Counted from the first letter of the stretch, positions 22,176-31,984 are shown. The stretch: 51,406 bases of DNA from Treponema sp. (GCA_004554075.1 SFOB01000019.1:1-51406); one strand, 5' to 3'. Notes: generated by a model from the sequence alone, not told the origin. Numbers and translations are program-made.

Positions 22176-24851
22176 TTAGTCCTCCACCTTCATAACGCGA
22201 TAGTCTCTTTCAGGAATGAATTTTCCCGAAGGTGTAATGTAATTTGCATAGCTGAAGTTTACATAAACAACATATCCGTTTTCATAAGTAGTTTTTGAAA
22301 CATTAGGTGAAACATACTCATGATCTTTAATAAGTGAGTTCATAACAGGAGCCATCTTAGAATTATACTCCTTGTAAACATCAGAAAGCTTTTCTTTCCA
22401 TTCATCAAAGTTACTTGCGTAATATTCTGTATAGCTTGTTTCCTGAAGATCGCGTTCAGATGCCTTCATAAATGTAAACTGAAGTCCGGCACCTGCTTCT
22501 GCAGATTCAAGAATAATCTGATCTTTTTCGTAAGCAAGGTTTACTGGAGAACCTGTATAATTTACATAACCGTGAAGAGCAATCTGATAGAATGGAACCA
22601 TTTCATCAATAATTGCATACTGATTTCCACGGAGAGGCATGTTTGTAATGAAGTCTGCCTTTGTAACAGCATATTCGTTACCGCCGTTGATCATTACACT
22701 AAGTCCCTTCTCTTTTGCAGCTTCAAATTTTGCAACCTGATTCTGTGTTTCTTCTGCTCTTGTAAGAGGTGCTCTGTCATTAAAATCTGAAGAAAGAAGG
22801 TTTCCGTTATCACGGAAAGAAATTCCATCAAGTTTTAATTTACCAGCGCTCTTAATAAACTTATCTGCACCCTTATTGCGGAGCTTACTGTTCAAAAGAT
22901 AGTAATTATCGCGGTCTGGATCTTTACCGTACCAGATTGGTGTATATTCAGAAAGTTCACAAAGTTCATCACTTACAAATCTTGCTGAATCACGATAGCT
23001 GAAGAAGCCGTTGAAAATATTTGAGCGGTAAGCAGTCTGCACTGCTCCATCAAGGTAAACCTTTCCGGCAGATTCGCTGATGTTCTTAAGCATTTTCTTA
23101 AAGTCTGACTTTCCGCCAAGAACCTTAATAAAGCCTACCTTACTCATTATCTTCTGGCGGATTCCACCATTAATAAAGCCTGTAAGCTTGTAATTAACAT
23201 CTTTAATTCCAAGAGCATCAATATTATTAATGATGTCACCTGCTTCTTCGTAGCTTGTAAGTTTGTATGGTCTTACCTTAGGCATACCTGCAATCTGCTG
23301 CTTCTTTTCGATAGCACCAATAATTTCTACTGCAACAGGAACATCGTTTACAGTCTGCTTTTTAGCACCGGCAAAGAGCTTGTTGCGGTAAGTTTTAGCC
23401 ATATCTACATAAGAACCACTGTCTACAAAGATAAATGACTGTTCAATATATTCTTCCTGTGGAAGCTGTGACTCATAAACAAACTGAGCACTCTGGCTTC
23501 GTGCTGTTACTTCGTACTGTTCACGGTGAAGCATCTTATAATCTGCACGAACATAGTTATAGCTGCCAAGTTTTCCTGCAATTTCTGCTGTAATACCGGC
23601 ATATTCAGATCCCTTTTCTATTACAGAAAGAACGCTGCTGTCTTCGTAAGCAATTCCAAATACAGGATATGCTGCACGGGTTTCAGTAATTACAGCCTTA
23701 CGCTCCTGAGCATAATCCCAGCCGTAGCAGTCTGCATAGTAACCGTTCTGGCGAACTTTTCCGTTATTGAACTTAATGATACTTCCGCCGCCTTCTGGAA
23801 TAAGCATGTAACCTGTATCTTCAGGTCCGCCTGCTCCAAAATATGGCAATACAGAAAGCTGTGTAATAGGATACTTTAATCTGTAAGAAATCTCATTAAA
23901 TGGAACCTTTACACTAAGATTGTTTCCATCAAGTTTGTAAACAATAGAAACATTGAATGCAGGAACTTCCTTTATATTTGATTCCTTATAAAGTTCTTTG
24001 TTTTCAAGATACATTTCATAAGTGTAGCCCTGCTTTGCAAAAAGCTCTTCCATCTGAACCTTTACGTGTGTCTGAACGTTTTCAAATACAAGGTAAAGAT
24101 TCTGTTCTTCCATTCCAGGATATTTTTCAAGCATGTCAGCAAGTTCAGAACCTTTGAAAGAGCCCTTGTTATATTTATGATAAGCACGACCTACAGCAGA
24201 TGTCTGAGATTTTGAAAGACCTTCTGTCCATTTATCAAAATCATCCTGATACATAATCAGAGGGAAGATATATTCACGATCCATCTGACCTACTGTGTAA
24301 TTTACAGTAATTTCATTTCCCTTCTGAACAATGTTATAGAAGTTTCTAAGTACACTGTTTGTATATGTATCATAAGTATCATCAGAACCATTTTCTGTAG
24401 AATACTTAACCAGGAGTGTAGACATCATGTTATTCTTCTCTTTTGTAAGAGCAAGCTTGTCTGTCTTTGCCCCCTGAGGATTTGAATACCAGATTTTTCC
24501 TGTATTCTTCTGAAGAACAGTAAAGGTTGTTGTTTTACCGTCCATCTCGAATTTGAGATATTTATTTTCAAGAGTATAAGTGTCAGAAATTTTATCTGCT
24601 TCATAATACTCAAATGGTGGCTGCACTGCATTTCCTACCTGAACAAGGCGGATTACTATATATGTAAGGAAGCCTGCTACTGCAAGAATGAATGCAAGAC
24701 CTATCCAGAATTTTTTAGTCGGCTTATGAAATTCAAAAGTCTTTGTTTTCATAGGCTTTGGACGACCAATATAACCTTCCGGATATTTTGATTTTTTAAC
24801 CTTAGGAGCCTTTGGAGCCTTAGGTTCTTTTACCTTCTTTTCGTTTTCCAT
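22176..24851 (-). CDS. DUF5696-type membrane-anchored protein
   Basis: An 891-residue protein. Residues 1-45 are lysine/proline-rich and cytoplasmic (KEPKAPKAPKVKKSKYPEGY). One membrane segment follows at about 48-70, so more than 800 residues should be outside the membrane. I recall this family as DUF5696, found beside sugar ABC genes in Firmicutes such as Paenibacillus; the function is not established. The N-terminal exterior part is beta-rich. The segment from about 530 to 790 has alternating strands and helices with acidic residues at strand ends (LKLDGISFRDNGNLLSSDFN), resembling a TIM-barrel glycosidase, but I cannot name catalytic residues. It is tightly packed between the Yip1 and permease genes. 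Confidence 0.8.
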   Translation of the reverse strand: MENEKKVKEPKAPKAPKVKKSKYPEGYIGRPKPMKTKTFEFHKPTKKFWIGLAFILAVAGFLTYIVIRLVQVGNAVQPPFEYYEADKISDTYTLENKYLKFEMDGKTTTFTVLQKNTGKIWYSNPQGAKTDKLALTKEKNNMMSTLLVKYSTENGSDDTYDTYTNSVLRNFYNIVQKGNEITVNYTVGQMDREYIFPLIMYQDDFDKWTEGLSKSQTSAVGRAYHKYNKGSFKGSELADMLEKYPGMEEQNLYLVFENVQTHVKVQMEELFAKQGYTYEMYLENKELYKESNIKEVPAFNVSIVYKLDGNNLSVKVPFNEISYRLKYPITQLSVLPYFGAGGPEDTGYMLIPEGGGSIIKFNNGKVRQNGYYADCYGWDYAQERKAVITETRAAYPVFGIAYEDSSVLSVIEKGSEYAGITAEIAGKLGSYNYVRADYKMLHREQYEVTARSQSAQFVYESQLPQEEYIEQSFIFVDSGSYVDMAKTYRNKLFAGAKKQTVNDVPVAVEIIGAIEKKQQIAGMPKVRPYKLTSYEEAGDIINNIDALGIKDVNYKLTGFINGGIRQKIMSKVGFIKVLGGKSDFKKMLKNISESAGKVYLDGAVQTAYRSNIFNGFFSYRDSARFVSDELCELSEYTPIWYGKDPDRDNYYLLNSKLRNKGADKFIKSAGKLKLDGISFRDNGNLLSSDFNDRAPLTRAEETQNQVAKFEAAKEKGLSVMINGGNEYAVTKADFITNMPLRGNQYAIIDEMVPFYQIALHGYVNYTGSPVNLAYEKDQIILESAEAGAGLQFTFMKASERDLQETSYTEYYASNFDEWKEKLSDVYKEYNSKMAPVMNSLIKDHEYVSPNVSKTTYENGYVVYVNFSYANYITPSGKFIPERDYRVMKVED

Positions 24852-24870
24852 TTTTAGTACCCCTTACCCA

Positions 24871-25551
24871 TCAGTTCAATCTGAAGACAACTTCTCTTCC
24901 CAGAGAAACGAAATATGCAACGCCCTGAGAAATCATACTAAAGAACAGAAGCATAATGAAAATGAAAACCAGCATTCCGAATGCGGTAAAAATCACAAAC
25001 AGAAGCGTCTTAGCAAAACTGTACGAGTGAATCATCATAATTGCCATGAAGATAAGTATACCTATCCATACAAATGAAAGAGAATTAAATACTGAATAGA
25101 AAGCACTTTCTTCTACAGTAACAAAGTTACTCAAAATGATGATTGGAAGCTGAATAAGAGTATATGGAGTAAGAGCATAGGCTGTACCCATATAAATGTC
25201 TCCCAGGTGACCTTTTCCGTCAAAGAGGGTTGTTACACCCCAGTTACATATACAGAAAATTGCCAGTGGAAGAAGAACTTTTGCAAACTCCATGATGATA
25301 TTTACTTCTTCCCAATTTACCTTTGGCTGTACAACAAAGCTTGCAAAACGAAGCTTCCATACATGGGTAAGCAGAGTAAGAATTACAATAAAGTTTGCAG
25401 CAGCATATGAACCACGTTTTGCGTGAATCAAATCCCAGTATCCGTCTGCGGGATGCAAGATAACATACAGAGAATATCGGAGAGTATTCAAAAAGTGAAC
25501 GTAAGTTTCCTTTTTGCCTAATTTACTTATCTTTCGTGTTATATAACTCAT
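24871..25551 (-). CDS. Yip1 family membrane protein
   Basis: A 226-residue protein with about five membrane segments and the Yip1-type sequence (LHPADGYWDLIHAKRGSYAA near residue 35, GKGHLGDIYMGTAYALTPY near 125). Bacterial Yip1 proteins are of unknown function. The start codon overlaps the stop of the NHL/TPR gene (ATGA), so the two are translationally coupled and may form a complex. Confidence 0.85.
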   Translation of the reverse strand: MSYITRKISKLGKKETYVHFLNTLRYSLYVILHPADGYWDLIHAKRGSYAAANFIVILTLLTHVWKLRFASFVVQPKVNWEEVNIIMEFAKVLLPLAIFCICNWGVTTLFDGKGHLGDIYMGTAYALTPYTLIQLPIIILSNFVTVEESAFYSVFNSLSFVWIGILIFMAIMMIHSYSFAKTLLFVIFTAFGMLVFIFIMLLFFSMISQGVAYFVSLGREVVFRLN

Positions 25552-27017
25552 AGTGAATCAAGCTCCCATTTAATTTTCTTAACAATCTTTCGGATAAATG
25601 CAAGAACAACAAGTACTATAATTAATCCGACCATCCAGCCGATATTAGCTTCAATCCATTCCTTGCGGTAATACTTGAAAGCTTTTGAATAATCACGGCG
25701 GTCTCGCTTTGTCTTGAAGTAGTCCATAGCCTCTTTGTATTTATTCTGGCGGAGGCAAGCCTTTCCAAGTCCAATATAAGCAAGATCATAGTTGCCGTTA
25801 TACTCAAGAACCTTAGCCCAGGTTTCTGCAGATTCATCATATTCACCGCAGGCAAACTGTTCTGTAGCCTTATAAATCAGATTACCGTAGTCTGTTGGAG
25901 TGAACACTGTGATAGAAGCATTCTGTCCATCAAGAACAAAAAGATCTTTTTCAATATGTTCAATTGATGTAGGCATACGGAAGAAACCGTCTACATTACC
26001 ACGACCACCAAAGGCAAACAAAAGGAAGCCCTGATTGTCGTATGCAAAAATACGGCCGCGGCTTTCATCAACAGTAATATAAACCTCATCATCAAGAACT
26101 GTAATATCAGCAAACTTAGAAGGATTCTTAATACCAGCTGCATTACCCCACTGAACATCACCAATAGGAAGGTTTTCTGCATTCTTTACAAGAATATCCT
26201 TACCAAGAGCATTAAGACGACGAATTGGTTTTGCACTGTCAGACTTAAGATCCCACTCTTCAAAAGTTTTTGTTACTGCATAGATAAAACCTTCTTTATC
26301 GATGTAGCAGTTTGAATATTCAACCGGAACAAAAAGAACCATTTTTTCTTTCTGAGCCTGAGTTGCAAGCTTTTTCCAGATCATATCTGTCCAGTTATAA
26401 ACAACTTCGTTTGCACCAAAGAAGCCCTGGAAAGTTCCATCATATTCATACTTTAAAAAACCTTTGTTGATATTGCGGGCACTTACATAAACACGGCCCT
26501 TTGAGTCTGCAACAACCTTTGTTGGAAGGAAGTCTTTTCCTTCTTCATAAGTAGGGTCGTTTGGCTCTTTAAGAACCTGCAGAATCTTAAGATCTTGATC
26601 AAGGCGTAAAACACGGCCGTTCTTTGTATCTGCAATATAAATTGATTCATCTTTTCCGATAAAAACATCTTCAGGAAGATTCAATGTATCAATTTCATCT
26701 GTTCCTTCTGTGTTAATACGGTCAATTACACGGCGAAGCTCAAGTGTCTTCTGCTTTGTATATTCGAGCTGAATAATACGGTTATTATCAGTATCAGCTA
26801 CATAAATCATATTTCCTTTTGCAAAGAGCGAAGAAGGATTTTTTAAGCCTTTATCAAGCTTAAGGTCATCTGCATAAACTACATGAGATACTCTGTAGGC
26901 ATCCGGAGACTTTTCCATTTTTCCCCAGTAGTCATAAATGTAGGTATCTCCTTTAGCAAATAATCCTGCACAAACAGTAAAAAGGCCTGCAATCAATAAT
27001 ATTTTTCGTTTCATCAT
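25548..27017 (-). CDS. NHL-repeat propeller and TPR protein with C-terminal anchor
   Basis: A 489-residue exported protein. The start is ATG 27017, giving the signal peptide MMKRKILLIAGLFTVCAGLFAKG; AAGGAC lies upstream. The longer frame from 27089 runs inside the permease gene. Residues about 45-385 contain NHL-type strands (NMIYVADTDNNRIIQLEY, ESIYIADTKNGRVLRLD, GRVYVSARNINKG). Residues about 385-455 look like two TPR helices pairs (YNGNYDLAYIGLGKACLRQN, then KYKEAMDYFKTKRDRRDYSK). A single membrane helix ends it (IGWMVGLIIVLVVLAFI), so the propeller faces the periplasm. Probably a scaffold for the cluster's membrane proteins; function unknown. Confidence 0.85.
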   Translation of the reverse strand: MMKRKILLIAGLFTVCAGLFAKGDTYIYDYWGKMEKSPDAYRVSHVVYADDLKLDKGLKNPSSLFAKGNMIYVADTDNNRIIQLEYTKQKTLELRRVIDRINTEGTDEIDTLNLPEDVFIGKDESIYIADTKNGRVLRLDQDLKILQVLKEPNDPTYEEGKDFLPTKVVADSKGRVYVSARNINKGFLKYEYDGTFQGFFGANEVVYNWTDMIWKKLATQAQKEKMVLFVPVEYSNCYIDKEGFIYAVTKTFEEWDLKSDSAKPIRRLNALGKDILVKNAENLPIGDVQWGNAAGIKNPSKFADITVLDDEVYITVDESRGRIFAYDNQGFLLFAFGGRGNVDGFFRMPTSIEHIEKDLFVLDGQNASITVFTPTDYGNLIYKATEQFACGEYDESAETWAKVLEYNGNYDLAYIGLGKACLRQNKYKEAMDYFKTKRDRRDYSKAFKYYRKEWIEANIGWMVGLIIVLVVLAFIRKIVKKIKWELDSL

Positions 27018-27021
27018 AGCG

Positions 27022-27915
27022 CTAGTCCTTAAGTCCTGAAGTAGCCATTGTTTCCATAATCTGACTCTGAGAGAAGATAAAGAATACAATTGGTACAGAC
27101 ATTGTAAATACGATTACGGCATTCTGCTGACCTGTACGGGCAATACCACCAAGAGCAACCTGATCCAGAGCGTAGCGGAGCATTTTCTTGCTTTCGGTAT
27201 AGATGTACTGTACCTGAGCGTTGTTCCACAAGTTCTGAATAGAGAAGATTGAAATTGTAAGCCATGCAGGCTTTACGTTAGGCATTACGAGCTTCCAGAA
27301 AATCAACATTTCGTGAGCACCGTCAATCTTTGCAGCTTCTACCAGAGACATTGGGAAGCCGTCCATAAACTGCTTCATAAGGAAGAGTCCAAGAGAACCT
27401 CCGATTGCAGGAAGAATCAGTGACCAGTAAGTATCAACCATGTGAAGCTTACACATGATCAAATAGTTAGGAATACCTGTTACATAACCACTGAACATAA
27501 GTGCAACAACTGCAAGGCGGAAGAAGAGCTGTCCGCCAGGGAAACGGTATTTAGCAAGAACATAAGCTGCCATTGAAGCAAATACTACATGTCCGAGAGT
27601 ACCGGTAACAGTAATAAATATTGTATTCCAGATATAGCGTGAAAGTGGAACCCATCCCTGACTCATTGTAATGAGAAGGTCTGTAAAGTTATCCAAAGTA
27701 GGATTTCTTGGCAGAACAGTAGGAGGATTCTTTAATACTTCATCAAGAGGTTTAAGGGCATTACAGATTGCAAAGAACAATGGGAATACCATCATTGCCG
27801 AACAGAGTGCGAGGAAGATATAAATTCCTACGTCTCCTCCTACAGAGCGGTTAGGCTTACGGCGATGTTTATAATGATGAATTGTCTGATCTTTATACAT
27901 GTTTTTAGAACTCAT
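27022..27915 (-). CDS. Carbohydrate ABC transporter permease (pair 1, second member)
   Basis: A 297-residue permease. AGGAGG lies eight bases upstream of ATG 27915; the preceding GTG and ATG are too close. Six membrane segments and the EAA loop EAAKIDGAHEMLIFWKLVMP are visible; the C-terminus is SQIMETMATSGLKD. It follows the first permease after 15 bases and is followed four bases later by the NHL/TPR gene. Confidence 0.93.
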   Translation of the reverse strand: MSSKNMYKDQTIHHYKHRRKPNRSVGGDVGIYIFLALCSAMMVFPLFFAICNALKPLDEVLKNPPTVLPRNPTLDNFTDLLITMSQGWVPLSRYIWNTIFITVTGTLGHVVFASMAAYVLAKYRFPGGQLFFRLAVVALMFSGYVTGIPNYLIMCKLHMVDTYWSLILPAIGGSLGLFLMKQFMDGFPMSLVEAAKIDGAHEMLIFWKLVMPNVKPAWLTISIFSIQNLWNNAQVQYIYTESKKMLRYALDQVALGGIARTGQQNAVIVFTMSVPIVFFIFSQSQIMETMATSGLKD

Positions 27916-27930
27916 TTTCATCACCTCCTA

Positions 27931-28869
27931 TTAGTGTCCTACTCTGTTCAAGAGTTTCTGAATCAGCTTGTTACAGAGAATCATTGTAAGGAACAATACG
28001 GTTGCAATTGCAGAAGCGTATCCCATTTCAAAGCGTGTAAAACCGTAGTCAAAAAGGTGTGTTACGATTGTTCGCGCATAGTAGTCTGTTGAAGGATAAC
28101 CTGCAAGCTGCATAGTTACATCACAAACACCGAATGCAGTTGTAATTGACATAACTGCTCCGAACAAAAGCATTGGCTTCATGTTAGGAAGTGTAATGAA
28201 CCAGAGCTCCTGCCAGCGGTTCTGAATACCATCAATATAACCTGCTTCATATTGTGCCTTATCAATACCTTTAAGACCTGCTACGAAAGAAAGGAAGCCG
28301 GTTCCCAAAGACATCCACAGGATGATAGGAATGATTACCTTCATACCAATCTGAGGATTGGTTAAGAACATAATAGGCGCATTTGTAATTCCAAGGTTTG
28401 CAAGGAAGCGGTTCAACCATCCGTTCTGGTCATCATTAAAGAGGATTTTGAATACAAAATATGCGTTACCAGAAATAGATGGTGCATAGAAGAAGAATAC
28501 TACAAGAGTACGAATCCATTTTGGAAGCTCATTAATAAGCCATGCAAAAATGAAGGCCATGATATATCCAACCGGACCTGTAATAATCGCAATAAGGAAG
28601 GTATTCTTAACAGCTGTTGTAAATACATCATCCTCAAGGAAGAGGTTCAGGTAGTTTCTTGCTCCAATAAAATCAGGTTTCTCCAGAATATTATAGTTTG
28701 TAAAACTAAAATAAATTGAAGTAATCATTGGCAGTACATAAAAAGTAATAAACAAAACTGCGTAAGGCAAGAGGAACAAATAGCAGACTCTGTTTACACG
28801 TATATTACGGCCTAAATCAGAAACTGCAAGCTTTTTCTTAGCTATATATTTTTCTAACTTTTCACTCAT
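27931..28869 (-). CDS. Sugar ABC transporter permease (pair 1, first member)
   Basis: A 312-residue permease with a basic N-terminus, six membrane segments and the EAA loop EAGYIDGIQNRWQELWFITLP. AGGAG lies seven bases before the ATG. It is 13 bases downstream of the large binding-protein gene, so binding protein and permease are co-expressed. Sequence differs clearly from the second permease pair, arguing that the two pairs are not a recent duplication. Confidence 0.93.
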   Translation of the reverse strand: MSEKLEKYIAKKKLAVSDLGRNIRVNRVCYLFLLPYAVLFITFYVLPMITSIYFSFTNYNILEKPDFIGARNYLNLFLEDDVFTTAVKNTFLIAIITGPVGYIMAFIFAWLINELPKWIRTLVVFFFYAPSISGNAYFVFKILFNDDQNGWLNRFLANLGITNAPIMFLTNPQIGMKVIIPIILWMSLGTGFLSFVAGLKGIDKAQYEAGYIDGIQNRWQELWFITLPNMKPMLLFGAVMSITTAFGVCDVTMQLAGYPSTDYYARTIVTHLFDYGFTRFEMGYASAIATVLFLTMILCNKLIQKLLNRVGH

Positions 28870-28882
28870 AATTATCTCCTAA

Positions 28883-31800
28883 CTAGTCCTCTGCAACAGG
28901 AAGATTGAATTCCTGACGCTTACGGGTGAGCTCTTCGTTAATCTTACGTGTGTAATCAATAAGAGTTTCGCGGGCATCATCCTTATCATTGATAACGCGG
29001 CGAGTACCGTTTACGATATGACGTGGTGTATAGTAACTACCAGGAACTTCCGGAACTCCTACAGTTTCATTCATAGATTCTTCAAGAATTTTAATCTGTC
29101 TTGAGTTCCATGAAAGCTGACGGAGAGCTTCTTTGTTTGCAGTAGCGTAACGAGCAGAAGCACCAAGAAGAGCTTCCATTTCACGTCCGAAACGTACCTG
29201 TGTATCTGCAGAAACCCACCAGCGCATAAACTGCCATGAATCGGCCATACGCTGTTCGTTCTTCATAACCTCATTCCAGGTCTTTTCGTCGATACCAGGA
29301 ATTACCCCCTCTTCGAATGTTTTTCCGTTATTGTCGCTGTAGGCAAGTTCAGGAAGATTTGAAAGGTCAAGGTCATCAAGGTCTATACCCTTCTTAATCA
29401 TCATTGTACAAACACCACCAGAAACGTTAGAACGGTCAATATTTCCCTTAGAATCCTTTGTTCCAGGAATGTAAGTGAAGTCCCACAAACCGCGGATTTC
29501 AGGAGCACCAACAACGATTGTGTTGTAAGTTGTATAGTTTGCAATACCAATAGCCATATCTCCTGTACGGAAACGGCTCATAAAGTCATAAACAGTAGGA
29601 AGTCCATAGCTGTTATAAAGACTTGTGTAGGTCTTAAATGCCTGAATACCAGGTTCACTGTCAATAACAGACTTATCGCCTTCTTTGTTGTAAACCTGTC
29701 CACCTGCCTGATAAACCATTGAATAGAATGGTGTCATATCAGGTGTACCAATAATTGGATAAGGAATACCAATTGTAATATTGTTTCCCTGCAAAGTAGG
29801 AAGGATTTCAATAAGTTCTTCCCAGGTTTCAGGAACCTTAAGGTTCAACTGTTCAAGAATATCCTTACGGTAGAACATAAGGTTGAATGTCTGCTGCTCA
29901 GGAAGAGCAAATACTCCACCATTGTATTCATAAGGCTTGTATGAACTTGGCATGAACCATGAAAGAACTTCATCACAATCCTTAAAGCGGCGGAGGTTTA
30001 CGTTAGCATTACGCAAAGCATAATCAACCGGATGAGACTGATAGGTAGAAATAACAACATCCGGTCCGTTTCCTGCAACTACTGCATTAAGAAGTGATTC
30101 AACCTTAATAAGTTTTACGTTTACATTAATTCCAGAAAGAGGTGTAAAGCTGTCATCAATCATGTTCTTGAGAACCTGGCTCTGGTCACGTCCTGTAACA
30201 ATCCAAACCTCAATAAGGTGATCTGTTCCATCCTTATAAACAGAACCAAGAGAAGAAGAGTCATAAAGATATGAGTTTACAAATGAAGTAACTTCATGAG
30301 CTACATTCTTAAAGAAGTTAGAGCGGTCCGGCTTAATTCTGTCGTTAGCACTCTGAAGAAGAATATAGTCAATATCAAGCTTTGTTTCTGTCATGCTGAG
30401 CATAGAAGAAGCCAAAGTTGTTGTATTATCCTTGAAGTTTACAAAACCCTTTGTAATTCTGTCCGGATGCTTATAGAACTGCTCCAGTTGTACGGCAAGA
30501 ACTTCTGCAGGAGAAATCTGATTTGATTTTTCACCGGTGATTGCAACAAAGTCGTCTACAAGTTTATAAAGACGGCGGCTTTCAAGCATCATTGCTTCTA
30601 CTTCATCAGGGAATACCTTGTGAATTTCGTAGTCACGGTTCAAATCAGGGTTTGTACCTGTAAGTACAAGAATTGTACGGTAAATAAGGTTCAATCTGTA
30701 TACAGAATCCTGAACCTCCTGAATTACATGTCCAATTTCACCAAGAGTTGCTTCAAGACGAATTGTATGCTTACCCTTTGAAAGGTAGAATTTGTATGGC
30801 TTTTTATCTGCATCAGAAAGGGTTGCAAACTGCCAGTCTGAGTCATACTTAAAGCCAACTGATTTAAGTGTATCAAAAGGAATTTCATTATCAATATAAA
30901 CAGAACGGCAGGCAACATAACCACGCTGGAAGAACTGACGTGCCTTTAAGGAAATTGTGTACCAGCCGTCTTCAGGTACTTCAAGCTGCCATTCAATCCA
31001 CTGACCAGGAATCTTCCATGAATCTCCACCAGTGTAGTTCAAAATTGTCTGCTTTGTGCTGTATGGTTCTGTAATAGCAGAAGAACGATCATAACGTGCA
31101 AACAAAGATGGATCTGAACGCAATACAGAATCTTCTCCCTGAACTTTTACAGTAATATCTTTACCAGTATAACTTTCAGGATTTGATTTCTGTTTTGCAA
31201 GGTACTGTTCGTAGGTTTTATAAACAACAACAGGAACGAGCTTAATAGCACTGATTGCCATTGGCTCACTTGTTGATTCAAGAGAAATTTCATTCTTTCC
31301 CTTGTTAAAATATACTTTATATGGATCTACTTCGTAACCAAGATCGCTCTTGAAATATACAGACTGATATTCAAATACTTCTACCTGGGTTGGACGGATA
31401 CTGTTTCCACGGTTATCATACTTTACCGGACCACCATCCTTCCAGAGTCTGTAAAAAGCGAGTGTATCTGCTCCTGTAAACGGAATTTCACCATTTACAT
31501 AGAGAATACGTTCCATATTTACGTTTCTTGAAGGAATGGCAACATATTCCATGCTGATATTGTAGAAACCAGCTTCAGGTACATCTACTATCCAAGTTAC
31601 AGAAGAGTCTTCTCCTGTAATTACAACATCTTTTCCTTTGTAGTTTTTCTCCACTCTGGCATCTTTTGTCTTTTCATCAACAAAGTTGAGAACATCTACA
31701 GCAACCTCTGATTTAGGGTTCTTTGCAGAAGAATGTTCCTTCAAATACTCTGAATAAGTCTTTGTTGTAGAAACAACTCCAATGTTTGTGGATAAATCAT

Positions 31801-31924
31801 AATTATCATACTTGGCATGATAATCTTTATCAGGAAAAAAGCTCGGGATCGCGAAAATAAGAACGATAACAACTAATGCTATCAGAACATTACGCAACGT
31901 TTTATTAATTTTTATTCCTACCAT
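28883..31924 (-). CDS. Large membrane-anchored solute-binding protein with two extra beta domains
   Basis: A 1013-residue protein. Residues 9-29 are a hydrophobic anchor (LRNVLIALVVIVLIFAIPSFF) without a lipobox, so it is probably tethered by an uncleaved N-terminal helix. Two repeated beta-sandwich domains follow (about 75-235 and 245-405). They share patterns such as EDSSVTWIVDVPEAGFYNIS and GQWIEWQLEVPEDGWYTISL, and KGKNEISLEST and KGKHTIRLEAT; these resemble carbohydrate-binding modules. A helical linker leads to a family-1 binding domain (about 560-1010; FALPEQQTFNLMFYRKDILE and ADSWQFMRWWVSADTQ). The ATG has no ribosome site and lies nine bases after an extended -10 box, suggesting a leaderless mRNA. 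It is the first gene of the cluster. Confidence 0.88.
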   Translation of the reverse strand: MVGIKINKTLRNVLIALVVIVLIFAIPSFFPDKDYHAKYDNYDLSTNIGVVSTTKTYSEYLKEHSSAKNPKSEVAVDVLNFVDEKTKDARVEKNYKGKDVVITGEDSSVTWIVDVPEAGFYNISMEYVAIPSRNVNMERILYVNGEIPFTGADTLAFYRLWKDGGPVKYDNRGNSIRPTQVEVFEYQSVYFKSDLGYEVDPYKVYFNKGKNEISLESTSEPMAISAIKLVPVVVYKTYEQYLAKQKSNPESYTGKDITVKVQGEDSVLRSDPSLFARYDRSSAITEPYSTKQTILNYTGGDSWKIPGQWIEWQLEVPEDGWYTISLKARQFFQRGYVACRSVYIDNEIPFDTLKSVGFKYDSDWQFATLSDADKKPYKFYLSKGKHTIRLEATLGEIGHVIQEVQDSVYRLNLIYRTILVLTGTNPDLNRDYEIHKVFPDEVEAMMLESRRLYKLVDDFVAITGEKSNQISPAEVLAVQLEQFYKHPDRITKGFVNFKDNTTTLASSMLSMTETKLDIDYILLQSANDRIKPDRSNFFKNVAHEVTSFVNSYLYDSSSLGSVYKDGTDHLIEVWIVTGRDQSQVLKNMIDDSFTPLSGINVNVKLIKVESLLNAVVAGNGPDVVISTYQSHPVDYALRNANVNLRRFKDCDEVLSWFMPSSYKPYEYNGGVFALPEQQTFNLMFYRKDILEQLNLKVPETWEELIEILPTLQGNNITIGIPYPIIGTPDMTPFYSMVYQAGGQVYNKEGDKSVIDSEPGIQAFKTYTSLYNSYGLPTVYDFMSRFRTGDMAIGIANYTTYNTIVVGAPEIRGLWDFTYIPGTKDSKGNIDRSNVSGGVCTMMIKKGIDLDDLDLSNLPELAYSDNNGKTFEEGVIPGIDEKTWNEVMKNEQRMADSWQFMRWWVSADTQVRFGREMEALLGASARYATANKEALRQLSWNSRQIKILEESMNETVGVPEVPGSYYTPRHIVNGTRRVINDKDDARETLIDYTRKINEELTRKRQEFNLPVAED

Positions 31925-31933
31925 AATAGCACT

Positions 31934-31962
31934 ATTTTATCACATCTTGCGTATTATTCCAT
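31934..31962 (-). promoter_or_regulatory. Candidate promoter of the double-ABC cluster
   Basis: Minus strand extended -10 TGA-TAAAAT (31939-31934), 17 bases downstream of a poor -35 ATGGAA (31962-31957). The weak -35 suggests activator dependence. Confidence 0.5.
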
Positions 31963-31984
31963 AGGAAAAAATTCTTAGTTCTAT

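Noticed and set aside
20257..28869. The two permease pairs as a recent tandem duplication
   Set aside because: Their EAA loops, lengths and N-termini differ strongly, and each pair has a different type of binding protein, so a recent duplication is not supported.
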